This document shows positions 1 through 8,497 of a stretch of 64,000 nt of DNA, piece by piece. The notes below the pieces were generated by a model. It was given only the letters and a program-made list of their open reading frames with translations, had not been told where the DNA came from and did no database searches. Position numbers and translations under genes: made by a program. This stretch comes from Terripilifer sp031921685 (lineage in GTDB: Bacteria; Pseudomonadota; Alphaproteobacteria; Rhizobiales; Beijerinckiaceae), in the NCBI RefSeq assembly GCF_031921685.1, contig NZ_JAPDHU010000002.1:1302001-1366000 (forward strand), in the 5' to 3' direction. Position 1 is the first letter of the stretch. Every line of letters starts with the position of its first letter.

Positions 1-279
1 GATGGCCAGGGATTCGGCAATATCGACGAACTGGCAACCGCCGTAATAGCGCCGGCCCGGATAGCCCTCCGCATATTTATTGGTCATCACCGAGCCCTGC
101 GCCTCGAGGACGGCGCGGGAGACGATATTTTCCGAAGCGATCAGCTCGATTTCGTCGCGCTGGCGACCCAATTCAAGCTCGACGGCCCGAGCGATTTCGG
201 GGTCGGCTTCGGCAAGCCCGGCGGAAAAGAAAGAGTTCGACCTAGCCTGACCGGCCACGGCTGCTGACGACTGGCTCAT
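1..279 (-). CDS. glyA: Serine hydroxymethyltransferase, N-terminal part (cut by window start)
   Basis: The enzyme interconverts serine and glycine using pyridoxal phosphate and tetrahydrofolate in the cytoplasm, supplying one-carbon units. The first 93 residues are visible. They carry the typical SHMT N-terminal block: an IELIASENIVS stretch, then GSVMTNKYAEGYPGRRYYGG and a C-Q-F-V-D that begins the substrate-binding region. The ATG is at 277-279. The rest of the gene lies before base 1. The 135 bases upstream, up to the toxin gene, hold its promoter region; I saw no clear box there. Confidence 0.95.
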   Translation of the reverse strand, partial: MSQSSAAVAGQARSNSFFSAGLAEADPEIARAVELELGRQRDEIELIASENIVSRAVLEAQGSVMTNKYAEGYPGRRYYGGCQFVDIAESLAI

Positions 280-414
280 CTGATTTTTTCCTGATCCCGC
301 GTCTGGCGCGGATTCGATCCTGGGTCCGCCCAGCCAATAGAGAAAATGGCCGTCCGCGTCCAGATATAGTGTCATTTGAACTGCACAATAGGCAGGAATG
401 GGGACGAGAACCGC

Positions 415-846
415 TCAGCCCACCTGCGGAGGGTTCTGCCACGGGTTGATGACGGCAACTCCTGCAGCTTCAAAGGGTCCGGTATCGCGGGTCGCCACCG
501 CGAAGCCATGGGCCGCAGCCGTCGCAGCGATATACCCATCAGCCGCGGCAATGGCTTTCCCGGCGGTTTTAGAATGGGCACGGATCGTCGCGTAGGCTTC
601 GGCTGCCGCCGCATCGAAGGGCAGCACACGCTGGCCCAACAATAAGATGACGCGATCCAGGGCCGCATTGAGCCCCTCCTTGCGCCGCCCAGAAGGCAGA
701 GCCGCAACACCATAGCGGAGTTCCGCCAAACTGATTGTCGAGAGAAAAAGCGTCTCGATGGCTTGTTGGTCGAGCCACGCAAGAACAGCCGCCTCTGGCG
801 CCGGCCGGAGCGGCTCGGACACGACATTGGTGTCGAGAATGATCAT
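415..846 (-). CDS. PIN-domain toxin ribonuclease, VapC/FitB type
   Basis: This is a 143-aa PIN-domain protein, expected to be an Mg-dependent RNase toxin held inactive by the antitoxin encoded just upstream. The acidic PIN residues are all present: D5 (ILDTN), E42 (LAELRYG), D103 (AADGYIAATA) and D121 (TRDTGPF). The full length and intact active site argue that it is functional. It starts 10 bases after the antitoxin stop, so the two are cotranscribed. The closest type I recognise is FitB (intracellular-trafficking toxin) rather than a classic plasmid VapC. The RNA target cannot be read from the sequence. Confidence 0.88.
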   Translation of the reverse strand: MIILDTNVVSEPLRPAPEAAVLAWLDQQAIETLFLSTISLAELRYGVAALPSGRRKEGLNAALDRVILLLGQRVLPFDAAAAEAYATIRAHSKTAGKAIAAADGYIAATAAAHGFAVATRDTGPFEAAGVAVINPWQNPPQVG

Positions 847-856
847 CGAGAACGGA

Positions 857-1096
857 TCACTTGAACGTCACGGTGCCGGCCGGCCTTTTGTCGCGCTCAA
901 TATCAAGCTCCACCCCGCCGAACTCCCGGCCAATCGCCGCCAGTTCAGAGCCAAGCTTGACGCGCTTCGGCGGGCGCACCGCCTTTTCGATGATTTCGCG
1001 GATTTCCGCCTCCGTGCTCCGACCATTGCGCGCTGCGCGCTCCTTAAGGGCGCGATGCGTCTCTTCGGGCAAGTTCCGAATGGTCACGGCTGCCAT
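857..1096 (-). CDS. FitA-like ribbon-helix-helix antitoxin
   Basis: This 79-aa protein begins with a ribbon-helix-helix DNA-binding fold (VTIRNLPEETHRALKERAARNGRSTEAEIREIIEKA, broken here as residues 4-38). Its C-terminal tail, residues 45-79, is the likely toxin-binding segment. It should neutralise the PIN toxin and, with it, repress their shared promoter. The start is fixed by a strong AAGGAGG ribosome site 8 bases upstream. The palindromic operator at 1113-1140 lies immediately upstream, as expected for autoregulation. Confidence 0.88.
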   Translation of the reverse strand: MAAVTIRNLPEETHRALKERAARNGRSTEAEIREIIEKAVRPPKRVKLGSELAAIGREFGGVELDIERDKRPAGTVTFK

Positions 1097-1112
1097 GACA
1101 GGCCTCCTTGAA

Positions 1113-1140
1113 TGATATCAATAATGAAAATATGATATCA
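1113..1140. promoter_or_regulatory. Putative FitAB-type operator, two TGATATCA sites
   Basis: TGATATCA occurs at 1113-1120 and again at 1133-1140. Each is a perfect 8-bp palindrome, and they are separated by exactly 12 AT-rich bases (20 bp centre to centre). The pair lies 17 bases upstream of the antitoxin start. From memory, the gonococcal FitAB operator has the same 8-N12-8 layout with TGCTATCA and TGATAGCA half-sites. Binding by this pair is inference. Confidence 0.65.
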
Positions 1141-1213
1141 TTCTCCATTTTTCAATACCTGCGCCAGAACAACGGGACTGGATGACCGTTGCCCCCGGTG
1201 GCGGCCACACCTG

Positions 1214-2176
1214 CTAAATCCGCTGAATATTGGCCTCGGCGACAACCTTCGTCCATTTGGCGACGTCGTCGGCGACCCGGGCTTTGAAGCCTTCCGGCGT
1301 CGTCGCCATGGCCTCGCTGCCGAAGCTCTGCAGCCGTTCGACCACGGCCGGATCCGCCAGGATCGCCTTGATGTCGGCATTGAGCTTGGCCACGAGCGGC
1401 GCCGGCAGTCCTGGAGGGCCGGCCAATCCCAGCCAAGACGTGACCGAATATCCCGGCACCGCAGCTTCCGCGACAGAAGGCACATTCGGCAAAGCAAAGA
1501 AACGTCGCGGGCCCGTCACGCCAATGGCGCGCAATTTTCCGTCATTGATAAAAGGCAGCAGCGCCGTCGGCGTATCCATCTGGAAGTCGAAGCGTTCCGC
1601 CATCAGATCGGTGATCGCCTGCGGCGAGCCACGATAGGGCACGTGCTGGATTTTCGCTTTCGCCATCGAGATGAACAGTTCGAGAGCGAGATGCATGCCC
1701 GTTCCATTGCCGGCGGTGGCGCAGATCAGCTTGCCGGGGTCGGCTTGCGCCATGGCGATCACGTCAGCGATGGTCTTCGCCGGATGGTTGGGATGGGTCA
1801 CCAGGATGAACGGAAAGTCCGTGAGCATGCTGATGAAGCTGAAATCCTCAGCGGTGTTATAGGGCAATTGTTTATAGATCGCCGCCGAGACCGCATGACC
1901 GCCGGGCAACACCGTCAACGTGGTGCCATCGGGCGCGGCGCGTGCCACCGCCGCCGCCGAGATCGTGCCGCCTGCGCCTGGGCGCGGTTCGACCACGATC
2001 GATTGATCGAGCTTCCGGCTCAACTGATCAGCGATAAGCCGCGCCACCAGATCGACATTCGCGCCCGCCGTAAAACCGTGCAGCATGGTGATCGGCCGGC
2101 CGCTTTGCGCCAGCGCGGGCACAGCCGCCAAAGCCGACAATCCCCCAACAACGGCACGGCGTGTGAAGTGCGTCAT
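1214..2176 (-). CDS. Bug-family periplasmic solute receptor (TctC type)
   Basis: This is a 320-aa extracytoplasmic binding protein of the Bug/TctC family, receptors of tripartite tricarboxylate-type transporters. The N-terminus (residues 1-23) is an export signal with a twin-arginine pair (TRRAVVGG) and an ALA-Q cleavage site. Family features are the FTAGANVDLVARLIAD block, VEPRPGAGG, and HVPYRGSPQAITDLMAERFD in the middle. No TctA or TctB membrane genes are in the window, so it is an orphan receptor. It follows the amidohydrolase gene by 11 bases with a GGGGAGG ribosome site. This suggests that its ligand is related to that enzyme's substrate. Confidence 0.88.
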   Translation of the reverse strand: MTHFTRRAVVGGLSALAAVPALAQSGRPITMLHGFTAGANVDLVARLIADQLSRKLDQSIVVEPRPGAGGTISAAAVARAAPDGTTLTVLPGGHAVSAAIYKQLPYNTAEDFSFISMLTDFPFILVTHPNHPAKTIADVIAMAQADPGKLICATAGNGTGMHLALELFISMAKAKIQHVPYRGSPQAITDLMAERFDFQMDTPTALLPFINDGKLRAIGVTGPRRFFALPNVPSVAEAAVPGYSVTSWLGLAGPPGLPAPLVAKLNADIKAILADPAVVERLQSFGSEAMATTPEGFKARVADDVAKWTKVVAEANIQRI

Positions 2177-2187
2177 GATCGCCTCCC

Positions 2188-3570
2188 CTATGGCAATGCT
2201 TCGGTCACGTGATAGCCGCCTTCGCGCATGATCCGCGCCCCGGATTCCGTGAGTTCTTCGACCCGCCGTGCCAGCATATCGGCTGGGAAGGTGAGCTTGC
2301 CGTTCTGCTTGCGCACGATCCCGTCGATCAGAACGGTGTCGACATTCCCCGCCCCGGCAATCTCGACGATCGAATAGATCGGATCGTGGATCGGAACCAT
2401 GTTGATGTCGTTGGCGCGCAGCATGACGACATCCGCCTTCTTGCCGGGCGACAGCGTGCCGATCTTGTCATCCATGCGGAAGGCTTTGGCGCCGCCAATG
2501 GTCGCCCATTCCAACGCCTCGCGCGAGCGCACCGGCATCTGCTTGAACGGCGAGTTGCCGCGCAGGGCATTGCTGCGGATCTCGCGGCCGCGCGTGAACA
2601 GCAATCCCGCCTGCATTTCGCGGAACATGTGGCCCGACGTGAACGGTTCGACGTCGATGCCGAGCGACGGCAAGCCGCCGGCCTCCCGGAACGCCGCGAC
2701 TTGGGGATCGCCGATATGATGATGCAGTTCGACCAGCACGGTCGATGTCAGCGAGGCGCCGTTGTCCACGATGACCTGGATATCGTGCCTGTCGTAGCTG
2801 GTGCCGTGAACAAGATTGTGGTCGGGACCAAGCAGACCGGCTTTCGCCATGCGATGATAGCCATCCGGCACCACGCAATCCTCGCGCCGCCGGGTGTGCG
2901 AGGATGAGACGAGGCCGAACTCACGTGCCATGCGGATATCGTGTTCGACGACCTCCCACGCGCCCCAGTCCGGACCAAGGATCGCCATCGCCAGCGTGAC
3001 AAGGTTGTCGTCGCTGGTGAGCCGTCCTTTGCGCAACGCTTCGATGCGCTCGCGCGGATGGGGAACATGCGTGAAAGGCACCGCGCCTTCCTTGGTCGGC
3101 GGTTTCGCCGTGCCATGGGCGAACACCGCCCGAATGCCACTGTCGATCAGGCCATCCACCGCACGCTCCGCCATGTCGAGGCTGGTGATGTTGTGACACC
3201 AGTCGACCAAGGTCGTGACGCCAGCATCGATCTGGCCAAGCGCGCCGACGAGGTTGCCGAGATAATTGTCTTCGGCCGTGTAGCGGGTGGCGAGATTGAG
3301 ATGGATGGTGCGCAGATAATCAGGCGTCATCCATTCGGCGCCGATGCCGCGCAGCGCCGTCTCCCAAGTGTGCATATGCGCATTGACGAGACCCGGCATC
3401 ACGATCTTGTCGGACGCATCGATGATTTCGTCCGCCGTCGCGCCGAGATTGCGACCAACGGCCTCGATGCGATTGCCCACAAGCAGCAATTCGCCGGACC
3501 GGAAGTCACCAATGTTCGGATCGAGCGTTACCAACCAACCACAACGGATCAGCACGCGCTTCATGGGCAA
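2188..3570 (-). CDS. Amidohydrolase-superfamily deaminase/hydrolase
   Basis: This 460-aa cytoplasmic metal-dependent hydrolase resembles the MTA/SAH deaminase, TrzN and AtzB group. It has the N-terminal beta-sandwich, PGLVNAHMHTWE (HxH metal ligands), SSSHTRRRED (third His), LVHGTSYDR and GIDVEPF (the Asp position), then a C-terminal LSPGKKADVVML strand. A TTG start is chosen because the GGGGAGG ribosome site lies about 7 bases before it; an ATG two codons later is the alternative but is spaced too far. It heads an operon with the Bug receptor. The substrate is unknown, perhaps an N-heterocycle or an amide. Confidence 0.82.
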   Translation of the reverse strand: MPMKRVLIRCGWLVTLDPNIGDFRSGELLLVGNRIEAVGRNLGATADEIIDASDKIVMPGLVNAHMHTWETALRGIGAEWMTPDYLRTIHLNLATRYTAEDNYLGNLVGALGQIDAGVTTLVDWCHNITSLDMAERAVDGLIDSGIRAVFAHGTAKPPTKEGAVPFTHVPHPRERIEALRKGRLTSDDNLVTLAMAILGPDWGAWEVVEHDIRMAREFGLVSSSHTRRREDCVVPDGYHRMAKAGLLGPDHNLVHGTSYDRHDIQVIVDNGASLTSTVLVELHHHIGDPQVAAFREAGGLPSLGIDVEPFTSGHMFREMQAGLLFTRGREIRSNALRGNSPFKQMPVRSREALEWATIGGAKAFRMDDKIGTLSPGKKADVVMLRANDINMVPIHDPIYSIVEIAGAGNVDTVLIDGIVRKQNGKLTFPADMLARRVEELTESGARIMREGGYHVTEALP

Positions 3571-3741
3571 TGTTCATCCTCCCCAACGCGGATGTTCTGC
3601 GAAGCGTGAGTGAGCACTGGCGGTGCCAGTGGCGTCAATCGGAATCTTTGCAAGAATTTGCGTCTACCGCGTGGGAACATTCCACGTCAGAGCGCACGTG
3701 AGCGAGCTCTGAAAGACCACAGCGCTGATGGATGATATCAT

Positions 3742-3766
3742 GTTCAACATCGACTGACCGTTGAAC
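3742..3766. promoter_or_regulatory. Inverted repeat upstream of small membrane-protein gene
   Basis: GTTCAAC (3742-3748) and GTTGAAC (3760-3766) form perfect 7-bp arms around an 11-base spacer. The repeat lies about 50 bases before the ATG at 3817. It could be a regulator site or an RNA hairpin; no regulator is assigned. Confidence 0.3.
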
Positions 3767-3816
3767 GTGAAGCGCGACACGATTACAGCCTAAATGCACG
3801 CTGATGAAGGAAGTCT

Positions 3817-3999
3817 ATGTCCAGTTGGCTCTCGATCCTGCTTGGTCTGATCGCCGGTTTGGTCCTTATATGCGGCGCCCTCTACTGGGCCTTTCGACCG
3901 CGAGATCACAAACCGAAATTGATCTTCCCGCCGGAATCCCTGCATCGTCAGGAGATCAGCCGCAACGACGGCGGGGCATGGCCGTCATCCCACGACTGA
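3817..3999 (+). CDS. Small single-pass membrane protein, unknown function
   Basis: This 60-aa protein has one hydrophobic helix at residues 4-26 (LSILLGLIAGLVLICGALYW) followed by a charged, proline-containing cytosolic or periplasmic tail. The ATG has a GAAGGA ribosome site 6 bases upstream. It stops just before the end of the convergent TetR gene. I do not recognise a family. A frame beginning at 3804 overlaps it, but that one lacks a ribosome site and any protein-like character. Confidence 0.5.
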   Translation: MSSWLSILLGLIAGLVLICGALYWAFRPRDHKPKLIFPPESLHRQEISRNDGGAWPSSHD

Positions 4000-4005
4000 G
4001 CAGGC

Positions 4006-4599
4006 TCAAGGGCGGAGCAATAAACCTTCCATCAGCGCCTTGAACGCCGGAATGGCGCTCGCCAAGGCCGCTTGCGGATTCTCCGCATTGCCGATCCAAC
4101 TTGCCGCATAGGTCGAGGCGCCGCATATCAGGCGGGCCACCGCCTCCGCATCGACATTGGCAACCACGCCCTCTGCCTTCAGGCGCTCGACACTGGCAGT
4201 GATGGTGGTGATACAGCCCATCGTTTCCGGCCACAGCGACGGATCGCCCAGCACCGCCGGACCATCGCGCAGGACGATGCGCTGAATTTCCGGGTCCAAT
4301 GCCATTTCGAGATAACCGAGGTTTTCATCGAGAAAGCCTTGCCAGCGCGTGGGCGCCTTGGCCGAAATGGCATGGAGCTGCTCGTTCATTTCGCCGTCGA
4401 TCTGCATGACGACGGCGGCGAACAGGCCCTTTTTGTCGCCGAAATGATGATAGAGCGCCCCGCGCGTCAGCCCCGCCTCGGCGGTGAAATCATCCATCGA
4501 GGCTTCAGCATAACCTTTTTCGGCAAACGCCTTACGAGCCGCCGCGATCAGCTTGGCGCGCGTCTCGGCGATCATTTCCTTGCGCGGTTTATGCGCCAT
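4006..4599 (-). CDS. TetR-family repressor of the adjacent MFS exporter
   Basis: This 197-aa regulator has a TetR N-terminal helix-turn-helix: AFAEKGYAEASMDDFTAEAGLTRGALYHHFGDKKGLF at about residues 25-61. A ligand-binding helical domain follows. The start at 4599 is preferred because GGAGCTGAA sits directly upstream. A longer frame to 4638 would run into the operator. The gene is divergent from the MFS transporter. The two palindromes at 4635-4681 lie between them, so it probably represses both genes until an exported compound binds it. Confidence 0.9.
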   Translation of the reverse strand: MAHKPRKEMIAETRAKLIAAARKAFAEKGYAEASMDDFTAEAGLTRGALYHHFGDKKGLFAAVVMQIDGEMNEQLHAISAKAPTRWQGFLDENLGYLEMALDPEIQRIVLRDGPAVLGDPSLWPETMGCITTITASVERLKAEGVVANVDAEAVARLICGASTYAASWIGNAENPQAALASAIPAFKALMEGLLLRP

Positions 4600-4634
4600 T
4601 TCAGCTCCAGTCACAGGCCTGTCGCAAGCAGTTG

Positions 4635-4681
4635 ACATACGCGACGTATGTTATTATCTCACTAACATACGCAACGTATGT
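4635..4681. promoter_or_regulatory. Twin TetR operators between regulator and MFS gene
   Basis: Two 17-bp palindromes, ACATACGCGACGTATGT (4635-4651) and ACATACGCAACGTATGT (4665-4681), have 7-bp perfect arms and differ only in the central base. Their centres are 30 bp apart. A TTGACA at 4632-4637 overlaps the first. Size and symmetry fit a TetR dimer site. The assignment to the neighbouring regulator is inference from position. Confidence 0.8.
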
Positions 4682-4732
4682 AAACTTTCCAAGGGCTCTC
4701 GCAAGGGTTCTGGAAACCAAGGAGCAAGGGCT

Positions 4733-5956
4733 ATGCCCAATCCCTATGCCGAAATCTTCCGCGCGCCGGGCGCCAAGGGCTTTGCCGCCGCCGGTTTCGT
4801 CGCCCGCCTGCCCATCGCCATGGAAGCCATCGGCATCGTCGCCATGCTCTCCCAGACGCACGGCGAATATTGGCTGGCGGGCGCTGTCTCGGCCACCTTC
4901 GCTTTGACCAACGCATTGATCGCGCCGCAGATTTCCCGCCTTGTCGACCGTTACGGCCAGACCCGGCTTTTGGTGCCGGCGACCCTCATTTCGGTCCTCG
5001 CCTTTACCACCCTGATGCTCGCCACGCACCTGCGCTGGCCCACCTGGACCTTGTTCGTCGCCGCGCTCTTTGCCGCCACCATGCCCAGCATGCCGGCCAT
5101 GGTGCGGGCGCGCTGGACCGAGATTTTTCGCGGTCGTCCAGAGCTCAACACCGCTTTCGCTTTTGAGTCGGTGGCCGATGAACTCGTCTATATCGCCGGT
5201 GCATCGCTGTCGGTCGGCTTGAGCGTCTCGCTCTTTCCGGAAGCCGGCGTTCTCGTCTCCACCCTCTGCCTGGCCCTGGGCTCAGCCGCCTTCATTCTGC
5301 AACGTTCGACCGAACCGAAAGTGCGGCCGATCGAACATGGCGAACGGCAGTCGGCCATTCTGCTGCGGCCGGTGCAGATCATCACCTTCGCCTTGATCTT
5401 CATCGGCGCGATTTTTGCCACCGCCGAAGTGACGACGGTCGCCCTCACCAAGCAATTGGGCCAGCCGGGCGCGGCAAGCCTCGCCATCGGTGTCTACGCG
5501 GTCGGGTCCTTCCTCGTCGGCATCATCGTCGGCGCGCTGAACCTGCAAGCACCGCTGCAACGGCAATTGGCGGTCGCGGTGACCGTCATCGTCGTGACGA
5601 CGCTGCCGCTACTCATCGCCGACACGGTGCCTGTGTTGGCGCTGGCGCTTTTCGTCAGCGGCGTCGCGGTCTCGCCGACCTTCATCACCTCATTCGGTCT
5701 GATCGAACGGCGCGTGCCGCCTGCCCTCCTCACCGAAGGCATCACCTGGGTGATGACCGGCATCGGCATCGGCATGGCGCTCGGCGCCTTCGTCACCGGC
5801 TGGGTGGTCGATACATTCGGTGCGCAGAACGGTTTCTGGGTGTCGGTCGCCGCCAGCCTCATCGCGCTGACGACGGTGCTGCTCGGTCAACGCGTCCTGG
5901 GCGGCAACAATGCCGAGTGCGATATGGCTTCCGCCGTTTGCGAGCCTGCCGAATAA
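4733..5956 (+). CDS. MFS transporter, probable drug/metabolite exporter
   Basis: This is a 407-aa inner-membrane protein with about 12 hydrophobic segments and the MFS signature between helices 2 and 3 (ISRLVDRYGQTRLLV). The start at 4733 has an AAGGAG ribosome site; longer in-frame extensions cross the operators and are rejected. It is divergent from, and probably controlled by, the TetR regulator. The short central loop and the pairing with TetR suggest efflux. Substrate unknown. Confidence 0.85.
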   Translation: MPNPYAEIFRAPGAKGFAAAGFVARLPIAMEAIGIVAMLSQTHGEYWLAGAVSATFALTNALIAPQISRLVDRYGQTRLLVPATLISVLAFTTLMLATHLRWPTWTLFVAALFAATMPSMPAMVRARWTEIFRGRPELNTAFAFESVADELVYIAGASLSVGLSVSLFPEAGVLVSTLCLALGSAAFILQRSTEPKVRPIEHGERQSAILLRPVQIITFALIFIGAIFATAEVTTVALTKQLGQPGAASLAIGVYAVGSFLVGIIVGALNLQAPLQRQLAVAVTVIVVTTLPLLIADTVPVLALALFVSGVAVSPTFITSFGLIERRVPPALLTEGITWVMTGIGIGMALGAFVTGWVVDTFGAQNGFWVSVAASLIALTTVLLGQRVLGGNNAECDMASAVCEPAE

Positions 5957-5975
5957 CCAGGTTGCGGCCAAGGCA

Positions 5976-7451
5976 TTATGCCTTGGCCGTCTCCCGTCCC
6001 GGCAGCAGCACGTTCAGCATGCAGGCCACGATGATATTCGCCGCCAGCGCCAACAGCCCGATATAGACCGTCACCGGCGCGCCGCCGAGGCTCACCGCAT
6101 GCAGCGGTTTCAAGCCGGCATCCCAGGCGAGATAAGTGCCCCCGAAGAAGCCGACGAACCAACCGGCAAGCAGGCTCGGCGCCCGGAACCAGTTGGAATA
6201 GAGGCCGAACACCAAAGCCGGCAGGGTCTGCAGGATCCACACGCCACCGAGCAATTGCAGATCGAGCGCGAACTGCGTCGGCAGGAACAAGATCACCAGC
6301 AGCGCCCCCACCTTGATGACCAGTGACGTTATCTTCGCCACGCTGGCTTCGCCAGCTTCGCTCACCGCCGGATTGACATAAGCCTTCCAGAAATTGCGCG
6401 TGAACAGATTGGCCGCACCTATGCTCATGACCGCCGCCGGCACCAAGGCGCCGATGGCGATGGCGGCGAAGGCGAAACCAGCGAACCAACTCGGGAACAG
6501 CGTCTTGAACAGTTCGGGCACCACATCGTTGGGGCTCGACAGTTTCAAGCCGGCGGCATGGCCCATGTAGCCGAGCAGCGCGAGCAGACCCAGCAACAGC
6601 GTATAGGCCGGCAGCAGCACCGCGTTCTTGCGAATGGTATTGCCGCTCTTCGACGCGAAAATGCCGGTCAATGTGTGCGGATACATAAAGGCCGCCAATG
6701 CCGAACCCAACGCGAGAGTGGCATAAGCGACATATTGATTGCCCTCAAGCAGCAGGTTTCCTGCCCCCTTGGCCTTGAAGGCCGCATCGGCGGCTTCGAA
6801 CACATGCCCGTAACCGCCGAGCCGCGACGGGATCAGCAGCACCGCGGCGATCACCGCGATATAGATCATGATGTCCTTGACGAAAGCGATCAGAGCCGGC
6901 GCGCGCAGGCCGGCCGAATAGGTGTAGAGCGCCAACACGATGAAGGCGAGCGCCAGCGGGATTTCACCATGCAGGCCCAGCGCCTTCAAAGCCGCCGTCA
7001 TGCCGACGAGCTGCAAGGCGATATAGGGCATGGTGGCAATCACGCCCGTCGCGGCGACGGCGAGCTCCAGCGCCCGCGAGCCATATTGCCCATGCACCAC
7101 GTCGGCCGCGGTGATGTAATTCCTATCCCGCGCCCGCTTCCACAGAACCGGCATGACGAGAAAGACGAAGGGATAGACAATGATCGTATAGGGCAAGGCG
7201 AAGAAACCATAAGCACCCACCACATAGACGAGCGCTGGCACGGCGATCACCGTATAGGCGGTATAGAAATCACCGCCGACGAGAAACCAGGTGATCCAGG
7301 TGCCGAAGGAGCGGCCGCCCAATCCCCATTCGTCGATCCGCGCCAAGGTCTGCGGCCGGCGCCAGCGCGCCGCGACAAACCCCATGACGGTGACGAGCAG
7401 GAAGAAGAAAACGAAGACCGCGAGGGCCGTGGTATCGACTTCAGTCGTCAT
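5976..7451 (-). CDS. Sodium:solute symporter, MctP-like monocarboxylate permease
   Basis: This 491-aa member of the SSS family has about 13 membrane segments. The WGLGGRSFGTWITWFLVGGDFYTAYT segment (split: residues 42-67) and FAAIAIGALVPAAVMSIGAANLFTRN are typical. The sequence most resembles rhizobial MctP, which takes up lactate, pyruvate and some amino acids. It overlaps the small partner gene by 11 bases, which indicates translational coupling. Start: AGGAG is 8 bases before the ATG. Confidence 0.85.
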   Translation of the reverse strand: MTTEVDTTALAVFVFFFLLVTVMGFVAARWRRPQTLARIDEWGLGGRSFGTWITWFLVGGDFYTAYTVIAVPALVYVVGAYGFFALPYTIIVYPFVFLVMPVLWKRARDRNYITAADVVHGQYGSRALELAVAATGVIATMPYIALQLVGMTAALKALGLHGEIPLALAFIVLALYTYSAGLRAPALIAFVKDIMIYIAVIAAVLLIPSRLGGYGHVFEAADAAFKAKGAGNLLLEGNQYVAYATLALGSALAAFMYPHTLTGIFASKSGNTIRKNAVLLPAYTLLLGLLALLGYMGHAAGLKLSSPNDVVPELFKTLFPSWFAGFAFAAIAIGALVPAAVMSIGAANLFTRNFWKAYVNPAVSEAGEASVAKITSLVIKVGALLVILFLPTQFALDLQLLGGVWILQTLPALVFGLYSNWFRAPSLLAGWFVGFFGGTYLAWDAGLKPLHAVSLGGAPVTVYIGLLALAANIIVACMLNVLLPGRETAKA

Positions 7452-7626
7452 GGTTCATGCTCCTGTAGACGATCCACGTCAGGAGCGCCGAGAGCGGAAC
7501 CCAAGCGAGCTGATACCAATAGAAGAATGGAAAGCCGAACAGCACGGGATCATGCCGATTGTAGAACGGCACCCACAGCAGACCGATATAGGGAAGTATA
7601 AGCAGCCAACGGATGGCCTTGGGCAT
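7441..7626 (-). CDS. DUF3311 small membrane partner of the symporter
   Basis: This 61-aa protein has two hydrophobic helices (LLILPYIGLLWVPFYN and FPFFYWYQLAWVPLSALLTW) and belongs to the DUF3311 type. These small proteins are commonly encoded directly before SSS permeases and are presumed accessory subunits. The start at 7626 follows GGGAGGAT; a longer upstream frame lacks a ribosome site. Confidence 0.82.
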   Translation of the reverse strand: MPKAIRWLLILPYIGLLWVPFYNRHDPVLFGFPFFYWYQLAWVPLSALLTWIVYRSMNHDD

Positions 7627-7906
7627 CGGGATCCTCCCGCGCAAATGTCGGCACATCGACTCACGACGTGTCTACCGCATCGATGGGGCAATTTTGCGCC
7701 GGGTGTATTTGAACTGAAAAGGCCGCTGGCCGAAGATGAGCCATGCCCGTAGCGCATTGACCAAAGGCCCGGGACCAATGCCTTCGGAGGACAAAGCTTG
7801 TCAGGGTCACGCATAACGTGATCGGGATTTTCCCGCCGCCCGCAGTCTTGCTCCAATCCTATGTTAGCCCTTGATCTTCAGGTCATGGAGCGACCGGAGA
7901 ATGATC

Positions 7907-8494
7907 ATGTTGAGACCTGTCTCGTTTCTCCTTCTCATGCTTCTCGTGCTTTGTCCTTCGCTGGCGGAGGCCCGAGGTGGCGGGCATATGGGCGGTGGTT
8001 TTCACGGCGCCTATGGCGGCCTTCATGGCGTTTATGGTCGCCACGGCCTGCACGTCCCCGGCGAACGACGCCGTTCCGCCATCGCCATCAGCACCTGTGC
8101 CGCCATCGAGATGACGACCGCGACGGATGCCGCCGCCCTTCCCGGCCTGACCACGAAACTGACCGACAGCTTGCCCGCCTTCAACGGCCGCCTCGTCTCC
8201 CATGACACGAGCCCCAGCGCCGTGGATGGCGTACCGCCGACGACATTCTTCCTGATCGCCTTCAACACCACTCAGGAAGCCGACGGTTGGCGCGCCTCGC
8301 AACCGTTCAAAGATTTCGAAGCCGATGCGCAAAAGGCCGGGGCCCGCATCTTCACCGTCAATGCTTTGCCCATCATGCAGGAGCCAACGCAGACAAGCGC
8401 GGCCCGGCGCGAAGAGGACCGCGCCTATCAGAAACTGATCAACAGCGGCGACCATACACTTAAAAAGATTCAGGACATTTGCCGCGGCTGCTAG
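7907..8494 (+). CDS. Exported protein with possible DUF1330-like domain
   Basis: This 195-aa protein has a signal peptide (residues 1-21, LLMLLVLCPSLAEA), a Gly/His-rich linker (GGGHMGGGFHGAYGGLHG) and a soluble domain. The segment FFLIAFNTTQEADGW...FKDFEADAQKAGARIF recalls DUF1330-type ferredoxin-like folds, but weakly. GGAG lies 7 bases before the chosen ATG; an ATG at 7901 is too close to it. It ends 3 bases from the end of convergent cyoD. Confidence 0.6.
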   Translation: MLRPVSFLLLMLLVLCPSLAEARGGGHMGGGFHGAYGGLHGVYGRHGLHVPGERRRSAIAISTCAAIEMTTATDAAALPGLTTKLTDSLPAFNGRLVSHDTSPSAVDGVPPTTFFLIAFNTTQEADGWRASQPFKDFEADAQKAGARIFTVNALPIMQEPTQTSAARREEDRAYQKLINSGDHTLKKIQDICRGC

Positions 8495-8497
8495 CCT

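Noticed and set aside
3733..3740. Third TGATATCA, matching the FitAB half-site
   Set aside because: It is a single 8-bp palindrome without the second site at 12-base spacing. One chance hit per 64 kb is expected for an 8-mer.
3804..4043. 79-codon plus-strand frame overlapping the small membrane-protein gene
   Set aside because: Same region, different frame, no ribosome site, and Arg/Pro-rich translation. The 60-residue frame with a membrane helix is the better choice.
4632..4657. TTGACA ... TATTAT promoter for the MFS gene
   Set aside because: The spacer is only 14 bases, too short for a sigma-70-type promoter. The TTGACA is kept only as a note in the operator entry.
7807..7821. TCACG-N5-CGTGA hairpin upstream of the exported-protein gene
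   Set aside because: Arms of only 5 bp with no other support; left as possible noise.
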